Source of the DNA: Vagococcus sp. CY52-2
GTDB lineage: Bacteria > Bacillota > Bacilli > Lactobacillales > Vagococcaceae
Reading direction: 5' to 3'
DNA length: 64,000 bases
Assembly: GCF_022655055.1 (NCBI RefSeq)
Contig: NZ_CP093384.1
Coordinates: 1,054,001-1,118,000 of the forward strand
A program made the translations under genes and the position numbers. This document shows, piece after piece, positions 40,609 through 49,518 of the stretch (its first letter is position 1; each line of letters opens with the position of its first letter). Below the pieces are notes generated by a model. It was not told the origin of the DNA, made no database searches, and worked only from the letters and a program-made list of their open reading frames with translations.

Positions 40609-41562
40609 TTAGTTATCTGCATATGCTTTAATGATATCAGCAACCACCGGATGTCTCACCACATCTTGTGTTGAAAATTCTATAAATGCAATTCGTTTAA
40701 TGCCTCTTAAAATTTTTTCAGCATGAATTAACCCACTTTCAACTCCACGAGGTAAATCTATTTGCGTTTTATCTCCATTTATAATCATCTTAGAATGGTT
40801 TCCTAAACGAGTTAAAAACATTTTCATTTGTGCATTTGTTGTATTTTGAGCTTCATCTAATATCACAAAAGCTTCTTCCAATGTTCTTCCTCTCATATAG
40901 GCAAGAGGGGCGATTTCAATGACACCTCTATCCATTAACCGGGCTGTGTGCTCCATACCTAAAACTTGATACAGCGCATCATAAACAGGTCGCAAATATG
41001 GATTAACCTTTTCTTGTAAATCTCCAGGTAAAAATCCTAGATTTTCACCTGCTTCAACAGCTGGACGGGTTAAAATAATTTTTTCTACCTCACCTTTTTT
41101 TAGGGAACTCACTGCCATTACAACTGCTAAAAACGTTTTTCCTGTTCCAGCAGGACCAATACCAAACGTCACATCATTTTTTTTAATGGCTTGAATGTAT
41201 TTTTTCTGACCATCATTTTTTACACGAATGGCATTTCCCTTATTATCTTTTAATAAAGCGTGTTCGTATAGACTAAAGAATGTCTCTAATTGTCCTTTTT
41301 CCGCTAATTGAATAGCTGTTAACATATCACTACTTGTAATTTTATGTCCTCTTAGAATCAATTGTTGTATGGCAGTTAAAATATCTTGAACCATGGAGAC
41401 ATTTTCAACATTTCCTGATAAATGAACAACCTCTCCTCTTGAAGAAATTGATACATTCAAATATTCCTCGAGTATTTTAATATGTTTATCATGTGTACCA
41501 AACAAATCATTGCTTTCAATGTTCTTATCTAACATAAATACTAATGTTGTTTCTGATGTCAA
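40609..41562 (-). CDS. phoH: PhoH family ATPase
   Basis: Cytoplasmic P-loop protein, thought to act on RNA alongside YbeY; its precise role is not settled. Walker A GPAGTGKT is at 136-143, Walker B FVILDEAQN near 230, and the helicase-like motif INGDKTQIDLPRG follows. The N-terminal KH-like region covers about 1-100. 317 residues. The start is TTG, fixed by GAAGGAG about nine bases upstream. It is the first gene of the run phoH-pgpH-ybeY-dgkA-era-recO. Confidence 0.95.
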   Translation of the reverse strand: MTSETTLVFMLDKNIESNDLFGTHDKHIKILEEYLNVSISSRGEVVHLSGNVENVSMVQDILTAIQQLILRGHKITSSDMLTAIQLAEKGQLETFFSLYEHALLKDNKGNAIRVKNDGQKKYIQAIKKNDVTFGIGPAGTGKTFLAVVMAVSSLKKGEVEKIILTRPAVEAGENLGFLPGDLQEKVNPYLRPVYDALYQVLGMEHTARLMDRGVIEIAPLAYMRGRTLEEAFVILDEAQNTTNAQMKMFLTRLGNHSKMIINGDKTQIDLPRGVESGLIHAEKILRGIKRIAFIEFSTQDVVRHPVVADIIKAYADN

Positions 41563-41595
41563 TCACTACAGCTCCTTCATCTTCTTATAACCTAA

Positions 41596-41604
41596 ATAAT
41601 ACCA
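41596..41604 (-). promoter_or_regulatory. Extended -10 promoter of the phoH operon
   Basis: TGGTATTAT on the minus strand, 34 bases before the phoH start. No clear -35, so this is tentative. Confidence 0.4.
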
Positions 41605-41677
41605 CACTCTCTAAATAAAAAAAATAACGAGGGTGCTTTCAAACATCTTTTCATCTTTAGAAGTCTGTAGTATAGCA

Positions 41678-41718
41678 CAAAAAAGAAGATAGAGGTAATA
41701 ACCACCACTATCTTCTAA
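41678..41718 (-). terminator. Terminator after yqeY
   Basis: AGAAGATAG and CTATCTTCT form a nine-base stem, extended inside by GGT/ACC, and are followed by TTTTTT on the minus strand. It closes the rpsU-yqeY unit. Confidence 0.85.
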
Positions 41719-41758
41719 AAAATCTTTCATATACAATTAATAAAGAACCCATAATAGA

Positions 41759-42202
41759 CTACGCTAAACTTTCTTTTACTAAAGAGTTAACTTTCTGACC
41801 GTCAGCTCTCCCTTTAGTTTTAGGCATAACAGCAGCCATTACTTTTCCGAAATCACTCATTGATGATGCACCTGTTTCATCTATTGCCGATTGAACAATG
41901 TGTCGTAATTCATCTTCAGTTAATTGTTCAGGCATATAACGCTCAACGATTTTAATCTCACCAGAAACTTTTTCCGCTAAATCTTGACGATCAGCTTGGT
42001 TAAATTCCTGTAACGAATCTTTACGTTGTTTCATCTCTCTAGATAAGACAGTTAATTCTTCATCAGGTGATAATGATTCACCCTTTTTGATTTCCTCATT
42101 TTGAATAGAAGATTTCATCATCCGTAAAACAGATAATGTTTCTTTATCTTTTGCTTTCATCGCTACTTTGATATCATTGTTTAACCTATTCAGTAGAGTC
42201 AT
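41759..42202 (-). CDS. yqeY: GatB/YqeY domain protein
   Basis: Conserved 147-residue protein homologous to the tRNA-contacting tail of GatB; its own function is unproven, and tRNA or ribosome linkage is suggested by its constant place after rpsU. Helical, with blocks [34 protein letters not shown] and [22 protein letters not shown] choose the ATG at 42202 ([12 protein letters not shown]), matching relatives; an ATG six codons earlier overlaps the rpsU stop region. Confidence 0.9.
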   Translation of the reverse strand: MTLLNRLNNDIKVAMKAKDKETLSVLRMMKSSIQNEEIKKGESLSPDEELTVLSREMKQRKDSLQEFNQADRQDLAEKVSGEIKIVERYMPEQLTEDELRHIVQSAIDETGASSMSDFGKVMAAVMPKTKGRADGQKVNSLVKESLA

Positions 42203-42225
42203 AATATCAGATCCATTCATTAAAA

Positions 42226-42402
42226 CTAGTATTTTTTACGTTTTCTTGCAGCTTCAGACTTTTTCTTGCGTTTAACACTTGGTTTTTCGTAGTATTCACG
42301 CTTGCGGTACTCCTGTAAAGTACCAGTTTTTGAAACGGAACGTTTGAAGCGACGAAGAGCGTCATCTAATGATTCGTTTTTACGAACAACAGTTTTTGAC
42401 AT
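42226..42402 (-). CDS. rpsU: Ribosomal protein bS21
   Basis: Small-subunit ribosomal protein, 58 residues, extremely basic. It begins [20 protein letters not shown] and ends in the Arg/Lys-rich [10 protein letters not shown]. The start at 42402 follows GGAGGGAGGG by a few bases; the open frame extends 24 codons upstream without a ribosome site. It has a near-consensus promoter and is followed after 23 bases by yqeY. Confidence 0.98.
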   Translation of the reverse strand: MSKTVVRKNESLDDALRRFKRSVSKTGTLQEYRKREYYEKPSVKRKKKSEAARKRKKY

Positions 42403-42479
42403 ATAAATCCCTCCCTCCAAACTTTTTGGTAACCGTTTTTTATATAAAGTAATCTTAAACAAAAAACTGTTCACAATAT

Positions 42480-42508
42480 ATTATAGCTAATTGAGTTTTT
42501 CTCGTCAA
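42480..42508 (-). promoter_or_regulatory. Strong promoter of rpsU-yqeY
   Basis: TTGACG (42508-42503), 17 bases, TATAAT (42485-42480). Start about 70 bases before rpsU. Confidence 0.88.
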
Positions 42509-42518
42509 CTACCTATTG

Positions 42519-42947
42519 TTAATTTTTTAAACATTTCTCGCATTTTCCTAATATTTCAAAACGATGACCTTCAATTAAGCAACCTGGTAGCTGTTCTTGA
42601 AACATATCCATTGGACACATATGAATCTCTCGTGTTGCACCACAAGAGGTACAAATAAAATGATGATGATGGTGTTCCCCATGAACATCACAATGGAATC
42701 GATATCTTTTTTCACCTTGTAACTCTGTTTCCTCTAAAATATTTAATTCTGCAAAATCTCTTAAATTCCGATAAATCGTATCATAACTAACACCTTGATA
42801 TTTATTGTTCATAAAGTGAAAGACATCTAACGCTGCAACATAACGATTTTCATTAATTAAAAAAGAAAGTATATCCGAACGTTTTTTTGTATATTTTAAG
42901 CCATTGTCTTTCATTGTCGCTATTGCATAATCTAATTCTTTTTCCAA
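42519..42947 (-). CDS. zur: Fur-family metalloregulator, Zur-like
   Basis: Dimeric metal-dependent repressor, 142 residues. The N-terminal winged helix contains YTKKRSDILSFL and YQGVSYDTIYRNLRDFAEL. The C-terminal domain has the histidine-rich metal site (GEHHHHHFIC), CTSCG, and a second CxxC (CEKC) forming the structural zinc site. The HHHHHFIC arrangement and lack of a PerR-type signature favour zinc (Zur) over iron or peroxide sensing; this is an inference. The start is TTG with GGGAGAG upstream; the next Met is too far in. It is divergent from ppsR. Confidence 0.85.
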   Translation of the reverse strand: MEKELDYAIATMKDNGLKYTKKRSDILSFLINENRYVAALDVFHFMNNKYQGVSYDTIYRNLRDFAELNILEETELQGEKRYRFHCDVHGEHHHHHFICTSCGATREIHMCPMDMFQEQLPGCLIEGHRFEILGKCEKCLKN

Positions 42948-42987
42948 AATCTCTCCCTCTCTTCATAATAATCATCGTTTATGTTAT

Positions 42988-43016
42988 ATTATATGCTATA
43001 ATTTAAATAAAGTAAA
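42988..43016 (-). promoter_or_regulatory. Promoter of the Fur-family gene
   Basis: TTTACT (43016-43011), 17 bases, TATAAT (42993-42988) on the minus strand. Confidence 0.65.
42994..43002 (+). promoter_or_regulatory. Extended -10 promoter of ppsR
   Basis: TGCTATAAT on the plus strand, overlapping the divergent promoter of the Fur-family gene, so the repressor could control both. Confidence 0.55.
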
Positions 43017-43039
43017 AATATTAAGGATGTGAAACCTTT

Positions 43040-43873
43040 ATGACTGACCAACGTATCAGTATTTTTATTATTTCTGATTCAGCCGGCGAAACAGCTTCTA
43101 AACTAGCCCAAGCTTCTATGGCACAATATGAAGATGCTCAAATAAAAATCCAAATTGTCAAAAGAGCTTTCATCTATCATGAAAATGAGCTAATACAAGC
43201 ACTTGAAGAAGCAAAAGCAGTGAATGCTATTGTCTTACATACACTTGTTTCAAAAGATTTAGTTAACATAGCCAACAACTACGGAAAAGAGCATAATCTA
43301 TTTACCGTAGATATATTATCTGGACTAGTTGATGAGCTATCCAATAGAACGGGATTAGAACCAAGTCGTTTGCCTGGTGCAATGCATTTTTTAAGTAAAA
43401 ATTACTTCGAGCGAATTAGTGCGATGGAATTTGCCGTTAAATATGATGATGGTAAAAACCCTAAAGGTTTTTTAGAAGCTGATATTCTTCTCCTTGGTGT
43501 CTCACGTACGTCAAAAACGCCACTAAGTTTATTTTTAGCCAATAAAAATTTAAAAGTTGCCAACTTACCACTAATACCAGAAGCCCATATCCCACAACAA
43601 CTTTGGGAAGTTGACCCGAAAAAAATTGTTGGTTTGACAAATAATCCAAAAGTATTAAATCGCATTCGCCGAGAACGAATGAAATCTTATGGCTTAAATC
43701 CAGATACTGCTTATTCTGATATTGATAAGATTAAACGTGAGTTAGAATTTGCCAATGATTTATATAAAACACTCGGATGCCTCGTTATCAATGTGGCACA
43801 ACTTTCTATTGAGGAAACAGCTTCTATCATTTTAAGTGAATTAAATATTGAAGATACTAGTTATTTTGGATAA
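43040..43873 (+). CDS. ppsR: Pyruvate,phosphate dikinase / PEP synthase regulatory protein (DUF299)
   Basis: Bifunctional ADP-dependent kinase/Pi-dependent phosphorylase controlling PPDK or PEP synthase. The N-terminus ISIFIISDSAGETASKLAQA and the P-loop-like LLGVSRTSKTPLS (153-160) are diagnostic; the C-terminal YSDIDKIKRELEFANDLY is also typical. 277 residues. AAGGATGTG lies upstream of the ATG. In Bacillus the homologue (yqfL) sits next to ccpN and glyQS, so the neighbourhood fits. No PPDK gene is in this window. Confidence 0.92.
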   Translation: MTDQRISIFIISDSAGETASKLAQASMAQYEDAQIKIQIVKRAFIYHENELIQALEEAKAVNAIVLHTLVSKDLVNIANNYGKEHNLFTVDILSGLVDELSNRTGLEPSRLPGAMHFLSKNYFERISAMEFAVKYDDGKNPKGFLEADILLLGVSRTSKTPLSLFLANKNLKVANLPLIPEAHIPQQLWEVDPKKIVGLTNNPKVLNRIRRERMKSYGLNPDTAYSDIDKIKRELEFANDLYKTLGCLVINVAQLSIEETASIILSELNIEDTSYFG

Positions 43874-43900
43874 CAAAACAGCTTTACCAAATAGAAATCC

Positions 43901-43930
43901 GTTAAAGCTACTCGTTTGAGTGGCTTTTTA
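43901..43930 (+). terminator. Terminator after ppsR
   Basis: AAAGCTACTC and GAGTGGCTTT pair fully (one G-U) around a four-base loop, then TTTTT. Confidence 0.85.
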
Positions 43931-44025
43931 CATAAAACCCAGTATAATAGTAAAAAAGATAACATTTCCATTCTAAAAATGCCATTTTTGGGTACGATGA
44001 AAACGTTAAAAAAGGAGATGGCATA

Positions 44026-44716
44026 ATGTAAAAAATATGGTTAATGATTATTCCAGCGTTATTAATTTTAAATAGCTGTAGCACGAAAGAAAAGCACCTA
44101 GTAAAAAAACATACAAATTACTACTCAACAAAGTATTACAAAAAACAATAACGAAATAGTCCAACGTGAATCAACACAAAAAGAAGCATCTGAAAAAGAA
44201 ACCATTGATGATGAAAAAGCTAACGTAGCTAAAATAGAAGATACTATGCAAATCAATCCAAAAGGAATAAAATAATGTGGAAGCGTTCCTATCAACCAAA
44301 GAACACTGGATCTTTCAGGATTAACGCAGGATGAATAATATGTTATTATATGGGGAATTAATGATTATTATGGTAATTTATTAGAGAACGGCTCTCTTGA
44401 CGAGGATAAAGTAAACGAATTAAGATATAAAGCCATGAAAAACTTATACAATAGTGTTTATGCAAAATTAGATATTCTTCCATATGAAGAAGTAACATTG
44501 AAAAATGCGAAATCTTATGCTCAGCAGGTGATAGATAAAAACTAGATATCCTTGAGGTTTTATCAATTGATCCTAATATTGATTCAAATGGTACTTTTTA
44601 AAGCACCTTATCAAACGAGTCCTGGTACTGATGGAAATGGTTATATCGTTATTACTAAAGATAAGATTGATAGAAGATATACTATTGTTGGTACACAATT
44701 ATTAGAAGCAACATAA
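44026..44716 (+). pseudogene. Decayed lipoprotein gene
   Basis: A good ribosome site (AAAGGAGAT) precedes ATG 44026, but the second codon is TAA. Read through, the start gives KIWLMIIPALLILNSCSTKE, a lipoprotein signal with lipobox LNSC. A frameshift near 44115 leads into TQQSITKNNNEIVQRE and a Glu/Lys-rich linker. Two in-frame TAA (44273, 44336) and a TAG (44543) follow. Two compensating shifts near 44540 and 44600 are needed to reach GYIVITKDKIDRRYTIVGTQ and the TAA at 44714. At least six lesions over about 230 codons make this a clear pseudogene. The intact product was probably a surface lipoprotein; the family is not recognised. Confidence 0.85.
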
Positions 44717-44747
44717 CTTGAATAGAATAATATAAGTTTTTAACAAT

Positions 44748-44794
44748 TAAAAACAAAGCAATCACATGTCTTCTTAGATATATGATCGCCTTGT
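44748..44794 (-). terminator. Terminator after the galactose-mutarotase-like gene
   Basis: Minus-strand ACAAGGCGATCATAT pairs with ATGTGATTGCTTTGT through G-U wobbles, then TTTTT. The wobbles are mismatches on the other strand, which shows its direction. Confidence 0.75.
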
Positions 44795-44803
44795 TTTTTT
44801 ATT

Positions 44804-45676
44804 TTATTGAATATTTATAGAATAACTTCTGCTAAAAATATCGCCTTTAGACAGTTTATTTATTCCTATTTTATCCTCTATTTTGCCGTTGCTAGAAGTA
44901 TCATCAGCTATCCCACACCAAGGTTCAATACAAACAAACGGTGCTTCAACCGTATTAGGACTCCAAAAACCAACAAACGGAAACTCTTCATAACTCACTA
45001 TCACACCATGTGAATGCTTATCAGATAGAATAGAAAAAGTATTTCTTCCCTTTGTTTCTAAAATTTGAGCATCTTCTTTAAATAACTCATGTTTCAATTG
45101 AATAGGTGTATTTGTTTGAGCTAATGTCTTACAAGACGTATCAATATATGATCCTTTTAATGGTATTTTTGTTCGAGATTTTAGTGGAGCAAACTGAAGA
45201 TAATAATCGTTCATTTTTGTCCCTTTGATTAATGGAACATTAAAAGCAGGATGTCCACCAATCGAAAAATACATCTCGTCAGAAAGCGTTGAAACGTCAT
45301 AACTTATAATCAGTTCATTTTTTGCTAATTTATAACCTATTAACAAACGAAACTCAAATGGGTATTTTTCTAATGTCTTCTGACTGCTTTTTAACTCCAA
45401 AATAGCAGAAGAATCATCCTTTTCAATTACATCAAACATCATATCTCTTGCAAATCCATGTTGAGTCATTTTATAGACTTTCCCCTTGTATAGGTACTTA
45501 TCATTTTTCAATCTACCAACAAACGGAAATAAAATTGGTGCATGACGTCCCCAAAAATGTGAATCCGCTTGCCAAATATATTCAACACACGTTTCTTTTA
45601 AAATAAAACTGGATAGCTCAGCACCAAGTTCATTAATCGTTACTTTTGCTGTATCTGATTCTAAATTTAACGTCAT
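44804..45676 (-). CDS. Aldose 1-epimerase family protein (LacX-like)
   Basis: Predicted galactose-mutarotase-fold sugar epimerase, 290 residues, all beta. Family features include INELGAELSSF, ILFPFVGRLKNDKYLYKGK, the QHGFARDM block with the catalytic His, GGHPAFNVP with the second His, and a C-terminal CIEPWCGIADD where a Glu acts as base. Substrate is unknown: related LacX proteins go with lactose/tagatose pathways, but no such genes are nearby. AGGAGG precedes the ATG. It follows codY after 10 bases and is probably co-transcribed. Confidence 0.88.
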   Translation of the reverse strand: MTLNLESDTAKVTINELGAELSSFILKETCVEYIWQADSHFWGRHAPILFPFVGRLKNDKYLYKGKVYKMTQHGFARDMMFDVIEKDDSSAILELKSSQKTLEKYPFEFRLLIGYKLAKNELIISYDVSTLSDEMYFSIGGHPAFNVPLIKGTKMNDYYLQFAPLKSRTKIPLKGSYIDTSCKTLAQTNTPIQLKHELFKEDAQILETKGRNTFSILSDKHSHGVIVSYEEFPFVGFWSPNTVEAPFVCIEPWCGIADDTSSNGKIEDKIGINKLSKGDIFSRSYSINIQ

Positions 45677-45686
45677 GTCAAACCTC

Positions 45687-46481
45687 CTATACTACCGTTT
45701 CTTTATCAAGTAGATCTATTAATTGTTTGTTCGCAATTTTAATAAATGTCCCTTTCATCCCTAGAGACCTAGTTTCAATGACACCTGCTGATTCAAGTTT
45801 TCTTAAGGCATTGACAATAACTGAACGCGTAATTCCTATCCTATCAGCAATACTAGATGTTGTTAGAATCCCTTCTTCTCCATCTAGTTCTTCGAATATT
45901 GCTTTTATGGCTTTTAATTCACTAAAAGACAACGACTTCAGTGCCATTTGAACCATACTTGTTTCACGCATTTGTTTTTCTATATCGCCAGATTTTTGAT
46001 AAAGTAGTTGCATACCAACAACCGTTGCACTATATTCTCCTAAGATAAAATCTTCTGTATTGAATTTTTTATTTACACGACCTAAAAGAATTGTACCAAG
46101 CCTAGCTCCTGCTCCAAATATTGGAACAAGAGTTGTGTAGGCGTTGGTTAATTCTTTCTTTAATTCAAAAGGAAAAATAGTTAATTCTTCATCAATTGGA
46201 ATATTTTCAACTGTTTGTTGAATATCTTTTAATAAGGTAGTGTACGAATGAGGAAATTGATGTTTACTAATCATTTTATTAATTCGTTCATTATTAAAAT
46301 CATGTACCACAGAATATCCTAATAATTCACCATCTTTTGACAAAATATAAGTATTACACTCCATAATATCCGATAATACTTGTGCCATTTGTAAATAAGG
46401 TAGTTCTTTTTCTTCTTGAATGGTATTTTCTTTTTGTAATAATTCATTAATCATACGTGTTTTTTGCAATAAATCATCCAT
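45687..46481 (-). CDS. codY: Global transcriptional regulator CodY
   Basis: GTP- and branched-chain-amino-acid-sensing repressor of nutrient-limitation genes. An N-terminal GAF sensor domain (about 1-155) is followed by a winged helix with IADRIGITRSVIVNALRKL and the highly conserved ESAGVIETRSLGMKGTFIK. 264 residues. AGGAG precedes the ATG. It is the last of trmFO-xerC-hslV-hslU-codY, the cod operon order known from Bacillus. Confidence 0.97.
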   Translation of the reverse strand: MDDLLQKTRMINELLQKENTIQEEKELPYLQMAQVLSDIMECNTYILSKDGELLGYSVVHDFNNERINKMISKHQFPHSYTTLLKDIQQTVENIPIDEELTIFPFELKKELTNAYTTLVPIFGAGARLGTILLGRVNKKFNTEDFILGEYSATVVGMQLLYQKSGDIEKQMRETSMVQMALKSLSFSELKAIKAIFEELDGEEGILTTSSIADRIGITRSVIVNALRKLESAGVIETRSLGMKGTFIKIANKQLIDLLDKETVV

Positions 46482-46502
46482 ACCACCACTCCTAAGCAGT
46501 TC

Positions 46503-47900
46503 TTATAAAATATAACGACTCAAATCTTCATCTTCAGATATTTCACCGAGTTTTTCATTAACATATTGTTCAGTGATGGTAATTTCACCCATTGACATAT
46601 CAGAAGATTCAAATAATAAATCTTCTAATAATTTTTCTAAAATAGTATGCAAACGTCTGGCTCCAATATTATCTGTTTCACTATTTACGTTATATGCAAT
46701 ATGAGATAAACGTTCAATTGCTTCTTTAGTAAATGTCACATCAATATTTTCAGTTTTAAGTAAGGCGATATATTGTTTGATCAATGCGTTGTTTGGTTCA
46801 GTTAAGATGCGGACAAAATCTTCTGCTGTTAAATCATCTAGTTCCACACGAATTGGGAAGCGACCTTGTAATTCAGGTATCAAATCGCTTGGTTTACTTA
46901 GGTGAAACGCACCTGATGCGATAAATAAAATATGATCTGTTTCGATTGTACCATATTTCGTATTGACAATAGATCCTTCAACAATTGGTAAAATATCACG
47001 TTGAACCCCTTCTCGAGACACTTGACCATTACTTTCAGATTTAGAGGTAATTTTATCAAACTCATCAATGAAAATAATCCCGTTATTTTGCGCAAGTTTA
47101 ATCGCTTCACTATGAATATCTGCACTATTAACAAGTTTTTCAGATTCTTCATTAATTAAAATTTCACGTGCTTCTTTTACAGTTACCGTACGTTTGATTT
47201 TTTTCTTAGGTGTTAATGAATTGAGGGCATCGCCTAAATCAATACCCATTTGTTCTAATCCATTGTTCATGGTTGGCGTTTGTTTTTTCTCTTCCGCTTC
47301 AATCGTGATTTCTCTATCTTCAAGTTGACCTTTTTCAAGTTGAGATTGAACTGTTTCACGGCTTACTCTGATAGAATCAGTCACTTCTTCTTTTTCTTCG
47401 TCATTGTTTTGTTGGAAACCATTCATCATTTGCATCATCATATCAAATTGGTTCGTTGATTGACGTTTTTCTTTTTTGATACCAGGTACTAATAATTTAA
47501 CCAATCTATCTTCCGCAGCTTTTTTAGCTTGTGAATATACTTGGCTGTATTGATCTTTTTTCACAATTGCAATACTTGCTTCAACTAAATCACGAACCAT
47601 TGACTCAACATCACGACCAACGTACCCAACTTCTGTAAATTTCGTTGCCTCAACTTTTACAAATGGTGCATTAACAATTTTAGCAAGTCGTCTTGCGATT
47701 TCTGTTTTACCTACACCAGTTGGTCCAATCATTAGCAAGTTTTTAGGCGTGATATCTTGTTGCATAACTTCGTCTAATTGCATACGGCGATAACGATTAC
47801 GTAATGCCACCGCTACAGATTTTTTTGCTTTATTTTGTCCAATAATATATTGGTCTAATTCTTCTACAATTTGTCTTGGTGTTTTTGTTACTGTACTCAT
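46503..47900 (-). CDS. hslU: HslU (ClpY) ATPase subunit of the HslUV protease
   Basis: AAA+ unfoldase that feeds proteins into HslV. Walker [10 protein letters not shown] and Walker [12 protein letters not shown] are intact; the I-domain insertion lies between about 110 and 240 and is rich in Glu/Lys and Met. The C-terminal sensor 2 region has [17 protein letters not shown] and the LSRYIL end that docks into HslV. I choose ATG 47900 ([12 protein letters not shown]), nine bases after GGAG; the ATG at 47909 overlaps that site. About 465 residues. Confidence 0.97.
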   Translation of the reverse strand: MSTVTKTPRQIVEELDQYIIGQNKAKKSVAVALRNRYRRMQLDEVMQQDITPKNLLMIGPTGVGKTEIARRLAKIVNAPFVKVEATKFTEVGYVGRDVESMVRDLVEASIAIVKKDQYSQVYSQAKKAAEDRLVKLLVPGIKKEKRQSTNQFDMMMQMMNGFQQNNDEEKEEVTDSIRVSRETVQSQLEKGQLEDREITIEAEEKKQTPTMNNGLEQMGIDLGDALNSLTPKKKIKRTVTVKEAREILINEESEKLVNSADIHSEAIKLAQNNGIIFIDEFDKITSKSESNGQVSREGVQRDILPIVEGSIVNTKYGTIETDHILFIASGAFHLSKPSDLIPELQGRFPIRVELDDLTAEDFVRILTEPNNALIKQYIALLKTENIDVTFTKEAIERLSHIAYNVNSETDNIGARRLHTILEKLLEDLLFESSDMSMGEITITEQYVNEKLGEISEDEDLSRYIL

Positions 47901-47912
47901 TAACGTCATCTC

Positions 47913-48461
47913 CTATATTTCTTCTACAATAATGTTGTGGTTTGTGTAAACACAAATATCTCCTGCGACATTTAAAGCTGCTTTAGCAATTTCTCCTGCT
48001 GTTAAATCATCGCGACCATCTCGTTTTAGCGCTCTAGCTGCTGCTAAAGCATAATTACCACCAGACCCAATCGCTAAAATACCATCATCTGGTGCAATGA
48101 CTTCTCCAGTACCTGAAACAACTAGCATTTCTTTATCATTCATTACGATTAGCATCGCTTCTAATTTTTGCATCGCACGATCACTGCGCCACTGCATCGC
48201 AAGTTCCACAGCCGCACGCATTAAATTCCCTTTATATTGATTTAATTTTTCTTCAAATTTTCCTTCAAGGTTAAACGCATCTGCCACACTACCGGCAAAT
48301 CCTACGACCACTTCATCGTTATAGATACGTCTAACTTTTCTGGCAGTCCCTTTCATCACGACTGATTCGCCCATTGTTACTTGGCCATCACCAGCCATTG
48401 CAAATTTTCCGTCTTTTTCTACTGCACAAATTGTTGTTGAATGAAATGTTGTATATCCCAT
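47913..48461 (-). CDS. hslV: HslV (ClpQ) protease subunit
   Basis: Proteasome-like peptidase of HslUV, 182 residues. The [20 protein letters not shown] block and the [22 protein letters not shown] and [14 protein letters not shown] segments are typical. In the E. coli enzyme the nucleophile is the Thr that opens TTIVSV; its equivalent here is Thr9, so eight residues (MGYTTFHS) would have to be removed, or the enzyme works from a longer N-terminus as proposed for the Bacillus CodW, where an N-terminal Ser is used. That Ser is not at position 2 here (Gly). Confidence 0.96.
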   Translation of the reverse strand: MGYTTFHSTTICAVEKDGKFAMAGDGQVTMGESVVMKGTARKVRRIYNDEVVVGFAGSVADAFNLEGKFEEKLNQYKGNLMRAAVELAMQWRSDRAMQKLEAMLIVMNDKEMLVVSGTGEVIAPDDGILAIGSGGNYALAAARALKRDGRDDLTAGEIAKAALNVAGDICVYTNHNIIVEEI

Positions 48462-48482
48462 AATTTTTTCTCCTATTCTAAA

Positions 48483-49382
48483 TTAAGCTCTCGGATGAAA
48501 ATTCCGATAATTCTTTTGTAACGCACTGGTCGTCACATGCGTATATATCTGTGTGGAGGATAAACTTGAATGACCCAATAACTCTTGGACCGTTCTCATA
48601 TCAGCTCCATTATCTAATAAATGTGTGGCAAATGTATGCCTAAAAATGTGTGGATGAATGTTTGTTGTTAAACTACTTTTTTTAATTAGCTTATCCAATA
48701 TATACTGCACACCTTTTGCCGTTAATACTTGCCCATGATGATTAATAAACAACTTTTCATGAGTACATTGATATTTAGTCATTAATTCTACCCGAGTTGT
48801 TGAGATGTAATCAATCAATGCATCCGTGCAAAATGACCCAAAAGGAACATATCGTTGTTTGCCACCTTTTCCATTGATTAATACAATTCCATTATCTATA
48901 TCTAAATCATTTAATTCAATTGAAACACACTCTGACACACGAATCCCTGTAGCATATAATAATTCTAGTAACGCTCGGTTTCGTCTGTCTAATAGTGACT
49001 GACCTGATACCGAATCCAATAAAATAGCCATTTCCTTTTCATATAAAAAAATTGGTAATTTATTATTCTTTTTTTTCATTTGTATATAACTAAATGGATT
49101 ATCTTTAATCCATTCATTTTTGATTAAAAATTGATAAAAAGAGCGAAGACTCGAAATTTTCCGACTAATCGTATTACGACTGTATTCTTTATCATGAAGA
49201 TAAGCTAAATATACTCGAGCATCTTGAAATATTATATTTAAATAGTCAGAATTGCCTGTTTCTTCCAAAAATTCAAAAAAATGTGTGACATCATCCTCAT
49301 AGGCGTATTTTGTTTGTAATGAATAATGTCGCTCATCTATCAAATATCTTAAAAATAACGCTAAGTGATCAATCGAAATCAA
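48483..49382 (-). CDS. xerC: Tyrosine recombinase XerC
   Basis: Resolves chromosome dimers at dif with XerD/XerS. Catalytic residues are all visible: R148 in TGIRVSE, the beta-hairpin Lys near 172, H245 and R248 in HIFRHTF, H271 in LLGHSS, and Y280 in TQIYTH. 299 residues, with an N-terminal SAM-like core-binding domain. The start is uncertain: the only start codon before an in-frame TGA is TTG 49382, which touches its ribosome site (AAAGGGG). Part of the cod cluster. Confidence 0.95.
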   Translation of the reverse strand: MISIDHLALFLRYLIDERHYSLQTKYAYEDDVTHFFEFLEETGNSDYLNIIFQDARVYLAYLHDKEYSRNTISRKISSLRSFYQFLIKNEWIKDNPFSYIQMKKKNNKLPIFLYEKEMAILLDSVSGQSLLDRRNRALLELLYATGIRVSECVSIELNDLDIDNGIVLINGKGGKQRYVPFGSFCTDALIDYISTTRVELMTKYQCTHEKLFINHHGQVLTAKGVQYILDKLIKKSSLTTNIHPHIFRHTFATHLLDNGADMRTVQELLGHSSLSSTQIYTHVTTSALQKNYRNFHPRA

Positions 49383-49485
49383 CCCCTTTCATTACAAATT
49401 ATAAAATTAATGTAACATACAAATTTTTTTTTTACCAATATATTTATATGTTTTAAGTAATTTATACAAATTTTTAAGCAAACCA

Positions 49486-49518
49486 TAAAAAAATAGCATG
49501 TCAAATGACATACTATTT
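49486..49518 (-). terminator. Hairpin after trmFO
   Basis: AAATAGTATGTC pairs with GACATGCTATTT (one G-U) around a short loop and is followed by TTTT on the minus strand. It separates trmFO from xerC, so the cod genes may need another promoter in the AT-rich 49383-49485 stretch. Confidence 0.8.
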
